Origin: Candidatus Rhodoferax randersensis
Lineage (GTDB): Bacteria > Pseudomonadota > Gammaproteobacteria > Burkholderiales > Burkholderiaceae_C
Assembly (NCBI GenBank): GCA_016718155.1
Contig: JADKEH010000011.1
Span: 1-9,525 of the forward strand
DNA length: 9,525 nucleotides
Reading direction: 5' to 3'
Shown: positions 5,028-9,525 of the stretch, piece after piece
Layout of the letters: each line of letters starts with the position of its first letter
How positions within the stretch are numbered: the stretch's first letter is position 1
Position numbers and translations under genes: made by a program
Notes under the pieces: model-generated
Databases searched by the model: none
Told to the model about the DNA's origin: nothing
Seen by the model: the letters and a program-made list of their open reading frames with translations, nothing else

Positions 5028-6207
5028 ATGCAACGCAGAAGTTTTATTCGCATCGCCGGCGGTGGCGTCGTCACCGCTGCCACACTGGGCGCGGCCAGTC
5101 TCACAGGCTGCGCGGCCGACATGCCCGCAGCGGCGATTGAGGCGTGGCAGGGGCCGGGCGCGGACCTGGCTGCAGCCAGTGACCAGCGCCGCTGGCTGCT
5201 GAGCTACGCGATTCTGGCGCCGCATTCGCACAACCTGCAGTCGTGGGTGGGCGACCTGGGCACCCCGGTGAGATGGTGCTGAGCTGCGACACCAAGCGTT
5301 TTGTTGCCGCAAACCGATCCGCTGTCGCGCCAGATCATGATGAGCCACGGCACCTTCCTTGAATTGCTCGACCTGGCCGCGCGCGAGCGCGGTTTGCGTG
5401 CCGACATCACGCTGTTTCCGCAAGGGGCGTTCGGGCCGGACAAGATCGATGCCCGCCCGGTGGCGCGCATCCGCCTGACGCCCGATGCATCGGTATCGAA
5501 GGACCCCTTGTTTGGCCAGATTTTGCGTCGGCGCACCAACCGCAGTGTCTATGACCTGAGCCGACCGGTCCCTGCCCGCGCCTGGGCCGCCATGGCCGAT
5601 GCGATCAAGCCCAACCCGCTACGATTTGGCTTTGTCCGGCCTGAGCAGGCGCCCGCGCTGGCGATGCACCGCAACATCGCCGCCGAGGCCTGGCGCATCG
5701 AGCTGACCACGCCGCGCACCATCATGGAATCGTTCGACGTGCTGCGCGTGGGCGCGGCCGAAGTGGCCCAGCACCGCGACGGCCTGACCCTGCTTGACCC
5801 AATGGTGGTGACCCTGAACCGCCTGGGCTTGTTTGACCGCAGCAAGGCCCCGGCCCCGGATGACTACGCCACCACCAGTCAAATCAAGGACTTTGCGGCC
5901 AAGCTGGCCTCCACCACGGGCTTCTTGTGGATGGTCACGCAGACCAACGACCGCGTGGCCCAAGTCAACGCCGGCCGGGCCTACGCGCGGGTGCAACTCG
6001 CCGCCATGGGGCAGGGCGTGTCGATGCATCCGCTATCGCAGGCGCTGCAAGAATACCCGGAGCAGGCCAAGCCCTACCGAGATTTCCCAGAGCCTGGTGG
6101 ACGCGGCACAGCCCGGCAGACGGTGCAGATGTGGGCGCGGTGGGTTTGCGTCAGCGGTGAGTCCGACGCCGCGGCGCTTGTGCTTGGCGGACTTTATTCG
6201 GGCTTGA
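5028..6207 (+). CDS. Tat-exported Acg-family (nitroreductase-like) FMN-binding oxidoreductase, frameshifted
   Basis: An FMN-binding, nitroreductase-fold oxidoreductase of the Acg type, predicted to act outside the cytoplasmic membrane. ATG 5028 has AGGA 5 bases upstream. The N-terminus carries a twin-arginine signal (QRRSFIR, residues 2-8), then a hydrophobic Ala/Gly stretch and a lipobox LTGC (25-28), so it may be a Tat-exported lipoprotein. APHSHNLQSW (64-73) is the family's conserved N-terminal motif and LRRRTNRSVYD its RRxTNR motif. DRSKAPAPDDYA..SQIKDF and NAGRAYARVQLAA..Q..SMHPLSQALQEYPEQ are typical of the Burkholderiales members. The frame is broken by TGA 5280-5282: one base is missing near 5263-5268 (C4) and one is extra in T4 (5299-5302), so the frame returns to the original. 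Three more shifts near 6080, 6114 and 6143 lead to the natural end, TPRRLCLADFIRA with TGA 6205-6207. Its reductant and substrate are unknown. Confidence 0.8.
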
Positions 6208-6273
6208 GCTGTTTCCAGCCCAAGATGGGCAGCAGCACGCCGTGGCTACAGTTACGTCGTCTTCGTCAGGTGA

Positions 6274-7690
6274 TCAAGCCACTTCCCCGCGAACAGCCCG
6301 GTGGCCCGCAAGACAAACTGCGCCGCCACCGCCCGCTGGGCTGTGCACGCTCAACGTCCGCCCAACACGCCCGTGACGATGTTGTGCACGAGTGTGCAGG
6401 CCCAGCCGACCCTCCTGACCGAAGCGGGTCGTGAAGAAGGGGTCGAACACCCGCTTGAGGTGGCTGGCGTCAATACCGCCCGTTGTCGCGCACGCTGATC
6501 TCGACTTCGTTGAATCCGATCGAACTTGGCGACTGATGTCAACGCGGCCCGCTTCGGCTTGGCGCGAATCCGTGCACCAACGCGTTGTCGATCGATTGGT
6601 GACGCACTTGGCCAAGTGGGCCGGGGTAGCTATCGAGCCGCAAACCTGGCGCAATCTGGGACTTGCACCTCGCACAGCGATCAGCGAAAGGCAGGGTTGA
6701 GTGTCAACACGACTTCCCGTCTAGCCGTTCGTACAGCTCGAGCGCGCCGCTGCGAACTGGTGCGGTCCACCGCCACTTGTTTGAAGCTGCTGACCAGGTC
6801 GCCGCCCGAGACAGGTTGCGGACCCAAGATGTCGGCGGCAAGAACACTGTCGGTCACAAACTGCGCCAGCACTAACGCTGTAGTGGTGCATTGGCCAGCG
6901 CAAAGTCTCGTGTTTTGTCCAGCAGGAGCTTGCCACCGTCAAACCGTTTCCGATGGGGTGGCCCAGGCTCATGGGGCGACCCCCCGCAACCAGTGGCCGA
7001 CGCCGCCAGCTTTTTCAGACTGAACCAAATGGTCCTGAGCCTGGCGCACGATATGAGGGCTTGCGACAACTAGTGGTTGGCTACTTGCGCCTTGCCGGGT
7101 GCGTTCGTCCACTCCAGATCTTCGAGTTGGGTGTTGAGATCCAGCACGTCTTGCTGGGCCTGGCGTTGTTCGGTGATGTCGATCAGGGTTGAGATCTGGT
7201 GACTCGATCTGGCCCGCAACAGTGAAACGCGGCCAAAGAAGGAAAACCAGCGCCGCGACTGGCTCGCGCAAATCGGTTCGACCGCCCAGCGTTACTGATT
7301 GGGTGTTACAGCATCGTTCGGCGTCGCATCTCGTCTGCATCTCTTCAGGGTTAGACCCACATTCCCAGTTCAGTGGCAGAGCGGGTAGAACTGCCTTCGC
7401 GCGGTAGCCAAGGCCGTGAACCGAGCGTCGTTGCGGTGGAAGCTGTGTAGTCATCCGTGGCCGAGGTGGAGACCATCGGCAGTGGGGACAATCGAACAAC
7501 GGAGAAGTTCGCCTCATCCGCGTCGTGGCGCTGAACGGACCGGCGCATGGGCTCAACCAGCCAGATGCGCAATAGGGCTGCCGCCAACAGGTGCCCAGGG
7601 GCGGCCATTCCCGACGATCCAGTGCGCGCCGTAGTCAAGCAACAACCCTAAAGTTGCCAATGCCAGCGGCAGCAGCCCAATCAACAGCAT
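6274..7690 (-). pseudogene. PAS-HisKA-HATPase sensor histidine kinase, scattered over three frames
   Basis: A membrane sensor kinase that would autophosphorylate a His and pass the phosphate to a response regulator not found here. From ATG 7690-7688, MLLIGLLPLALATLGLLL is a membrane helix. Then, by frame-hopping: SVVRLSPLPMVSTSATDD (about 7460-7530); a PAS end with STLIDITEQRQAQQDVLDLN (about 7120-7195); LAQDHLVQSEK; and an H-box around GVAHE, with the phospho-acceptor His codon CAT at 6973-6971. DLVSSFKQVAVDRTSSQRR (about 6745-6800) follows. The ATPase domain has DNG-GIDASHLKRVFDPFFTT (about 6415-6480), then a damaged GLGLH box and LVHNIVTGVLGGR near 6350-6400. It ends at TGA 6276-6274. A frame change is needed roughly every 50-100 bases, so no functional protein can be read from this sequence. 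It is convergent with the flavoprotein gene and lies 63 bases after pncC. Gene identity is firm; whether it is a true pseudogene or a sequencing artefact is open. Confidence 0.75.
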
Positions 7691-7752
7691 GCGCACCTTC
7701 AGGCCGGTGGCAAGCTTGCCATTCCGGCTTGAGGGGTGCCACAGCGCCCAGT

Positions 7753-8261
7753 CTACGCCAGCAGTTCCGTCAATGGCGCCAGCGCATGCCGCACGGATTA
7801 GCCGCGCCCGCCGCGCGGTCGCCGCCAAAGTGACGCTTTTCCGGTGAACACCCTTGGCCCGGCACGCGCAAAGCCGAACCACACCGTGCCCACCAACCCG
7901 GGTTCCGGGCTGCCGCCGGTGGGCCGGCCACCGCCGGGGGACCGCCACGGCTACCTCGGCCGGCGTGTGCCAAGGCGCCGAGCGCCACGGCGCGGGCGAC
8001 GCCTTCACACCGCGCCGGCGCGGCGGTAGGGGCTCGACGCCCAACAGTTCAATCTTGGCGTCGTTCAGATAAGTCACGAAGCCCCGCTCGAACCACGCGC
8101 TGGAGCCGGCCAGACCAGCGCAAGCGGCGGCAGTCAAGCCGCCAGTGCAACTCTCGGCAGTTTACCAGTTTGAGGTCGCGTTGCCGTAGCAAATTAGCCA
8201 GTTAGGCGCACAGGTCGTGTGTGGACTGCTCTGAATTCAGTAGCGCAGCGGGAGTAGTCAT
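7753..8261 (-). pseudogene. pncC: PncC/CinA-family nicotinamide-nucleotide amidohydrolase, frameshifted and with in-frame stop
   Basis: PncC deamidates nicotinamide mononucleotide to nicotinate mononucleotide in pyridine nucleotide recycling. ATG 8261-8259 follows a good GGAG (6 bases away) and opens MTTPAALLNSEQSTHDLCA. A TAA then stands where relatives have an ordinary codon (CAA would give Gln), followed by LANLLRQRDLKLV. One extra A in AAA (8161-8163) shifts the frame into TAESCTGGLTAAACAGLAGS and SAWFERGFVTYLNDAK, the family's N-terminal signature. Further shifts lead to AMALGALAH-like and PAEVAVAV, then GGSPEPGLVGTVWFGFA and EKRHFGGDRAA, ending RHALAPLTELLA at TAG 7755-7753. The total (about 170 codons) matches a stand-alone PncC rather than full-length CinA. 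Its ATG overlaps the TGA of an upstream frame (ATGA), typical of an operon. Confidence 0.78.
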
Positions 8262-8344
8262 GCCAGTCTCCAGGCGACTATCGGCAGCGCCGCGCGCAGG
8301 CAGCAGGCAATCAGGTCGTCGGGCGATTGCCGACCGGCCTTGAC
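8258..8344 (-). pseudogene. pgpA: Possible C-terminal remnant of phosphatidylglycerophosphatase A
   Basis: The frame ending at TGA 8260-8258, which overlaps the pncC ATG (ATGA), reads VKAGRQ-SPDDLIACCLRAA then LPIVAWRLA. PgpA proteins of Burkholderiales end in a VKGGxGVMxDDLIA-type motif followed by a hydrophobic helix and a short Trp/Arg tail, and pgpA commonly sits directly before the CinA/PncC gene. Only about 29 codons fit; upstream of 8344 the sequence is the end of the glycoside hydrolase gene. If right, pgpA has lost its 5' part at a junction near 8345-8355. The match is short and by eye, so this is tentative. Confidence 0.3.
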
Positions 8345-8354
8345 CCAGGCGCGC

Positions 8355-9525
8355 CTAGCGTGCGCAGCCCGCCGTCGAAAGAATGGTCGACGTCGGGCCA
8401 ACGCTACGGGGTTCGTTCCCGAACGCACCGCCGAGGACCCACACATTGCCGTCGGCAGACGAGGTGGCCAGGTAGCTCTGCGTCGTGCTGTAGTAGCGGA
8501 AATAGTAGGGCGTGGCCGTGGCGGAAGTGGCACCGGCGGGCGCAAAGTACTGGGGAAAAGAGTGTTCCGCCCAATTGAAAAGGCAGTCCGATGCCACGTT
8601 GCTGGATGCCGAAGGGGTGAACGTGAGCACTTGCACGCTTTGCGCGGGGATATCGAGCGTCAATTCGACCGTGCCGTTCTGGACCGCCAGGTCGCTGCGG
8701 GTTTCGGATATTATTGGCTCGCTGGCGAAGCCAGCGCTGGCAGGTCGGGTTTAGCCGGGTTGCCGACAGTCGCCAGATCGCGCCTGCCCGAGGGCGGCGT
8801 GCGGATGGTTGCCGTGACCGACGCAGAGCTCAAACCCTTCACGCGCAGGGTATAGGCTACGCTCGCGCTGTTGTCGTTGGTAAGCACGACGGTCTGTGTG
8901 GTACCGGATTGACCGGACAAGGCCATCAGGCTCGTCGATTCGGCAGCGTGGCCGTCAGCGCAGGCTTGCTCGCTGGGACATACCGACGTTCTCACCATGG
9001 CGTTGCCCTTGAGTTGGGTATGGGCCCAGAAGGCCCCAGGCCGACGGATTGATGCCCACCTTGCCCGCAACTGGGTGAGGCTGAACAAAGGACATGATAG
9101 GCTTGTTCGCATAGAATTACGCAACCTCGATGTTCTGGGCGGGTCCTGTAGCATAGTCAGGAACCCGCTCGCAAACGACTGCGTGCGTTGCTCGGGTAGA
9201 ACGCCTCGCGCCGCACTGTTGGCCCAAGCCGATATTCCACTCCGTGATGTGAATGGGTTTGCCGCCGCCGCCTTGCTGGTCGACCAGCGCGCGCAGGGAG
9301 CGCAGGAAGATACTTCCGGGTGCTCCAGCGTTGCCGTGCCGCACGAACTGTAGTGGTGTGCAGAAAAGAGTCAAGTTAAGACGCACCACGGCACTGACAA
9401 AGCCGTGGCCGGGTTGCCGGGTCTCTTGGCCAGGTGAGGATGCCGTTGGTGAATCCCGCTCCGCCGACCTTCACGGTCTTGCCGGCCGCCGCCGCGCTCG
9501 GCGCACGCGCCTCTGCGCGGTCTCG
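8355..9525 (-). pseudogene. Secreted clan-A-like glycoside hydrolase, C-terminal part, frameshifted, cut by window edge
   Basis: The 3' part of a secreted polysaccharide-acting enzyme; the N-terminus lies beyond the right edge. By frame-hopping: AGKTVKVGGAGFTNGILTW (about 9420-9490); FVSAVVRLN and a possible HHYS; then GKPIHITEWNIG with the putative nucleophile Glu codon at 9242-9240, a motif typical of clan GH-A barrels (GH39-like). IMSFVQPHPVAGKVGINPSA and WGLLGPYTQLKGNAMVRTS complete the barrel. A beta-sandwich domain follows (TTQTVVLTNDNSASVAYTLR, then LTLDIPAQSVQVLTF). The last domain, about 8360-8610, reads CLFNWAEHSFPQYFAPAGAT, then PYYFRYYSTTQSYLATSSAD and NVWVLGG. I recognise it as a C-terminal domain recurring in secreted proteins of Burkholderiales. 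It ends STAGCAR at TAG 8357-8355. At least five frame changes are needed, for example near 8711, 9000-9060 and 9120-9180. The exact GH family and substrate cannot be told. Confidence 0.65.

Noticed and set aside
6208..6273. Start of a response regulator after the sensor kinase
   Set aside because: The bases after the kinase stop on the minus strand give no receiver-domain start, and the flavoprotein gene ends there on the other strand.
6526..7023. 165-codon plus-strand frame in the sensor kinase region
   Set aside because: The minus strand over the same bases carries histidine kinase motifs in several frames; the plus frame is a shadow.
8310..8345. Imperfect hairpin (AGGTCG-TCGG with CCGA-CCGGCCT) as terminator of the hydrolase gene
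   Set aside because: No T-tract follows on the minus strand and the bases also fit the PgpA-like tail.
1..9525. CRISPR array, tRNA, rRNA, integrase, or insertion-sequence ends
   Set aside because: I saw no regularly spaced direct repeats, cloverleaf, rRNA signature, transposase or integrase motif, or terminal inverted repeats with target duplication on either strand.

Overview
This is a GC-rich window. Its protein signatures point to a betaproteobacterium of the order Burkholderiales, probably Comamonadaceae (Rhodoferax/Polaromonas-like). The pointers are a Tat-exported Acg-type flavoprotein, a YecA/UPF0149 tail, a PgpA-like tail overlapping a CinA/PncC gene, and a C-terminal domain common in secreted proteins of this order. 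Family assignments are from memory of the families; no search was run.

Layout. (1) 1-1363 is a mosaic of fragments: a frameshifted N-terminal piece of a YhcG/DUF1016 nuclease (minus, running off the left edge), an orphan SEC-C tail of a YecA-like protein (plus), a small single-pass membrane protein (minus), and a possible 35-codon leader ORF just before it. (2) 1364-6207 is the best-preserved part and looks like one functional locus. A LysR regulator (minus) is followed by an NTF2-like protein and a haloacetate/fluoroacetate dehalogenase (both minus). Divergently, an atypical NAD(P)-binding SDR and a Tat-signal, lipobox-bearing Acg-type flavin oxidoreductase run on the plus strand. The space between the two arms holds an AT-rich regulatory stretch with a dyad, then a REP-like palindromic repeat. 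(3) 6274-9525 (all minus) holds a PAS/HisKA/HATPase sensor kinase, a PncC/CinA amidohydrolase, a short PgpA-like tail, and the C-terminal half of a secreted clan-A-like glycoside hydrolase. Their homology is clear, but it is scattered over all three frames by many small indels.

How the genes may work together (inference): the LysR protein probably controls both arms of region 2. The dehalogenase keeps every residue I associate with hydrolytic C-F cleavage in the Rhodopseudomonas enzyme RPA1163. With the NTF2-like protein, the SDR and the exported flavoprotein, this could be a small pathway for a halogenated or otherwise xenobiotic substrate.

Caveat: several genes in region 2 carry single-base frame breaks, some at homopolymers (G8 at 3704-3711, C4 and T4 in the flavoprotein), and some are paired and cancel out. 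Region 3 breaks frame far more often. Either the read or assembly quality is poor, especially to the right of 6.2 kb and left of about 0.4 kb, or those parts are decaying. The sequence alone cannot settle this.
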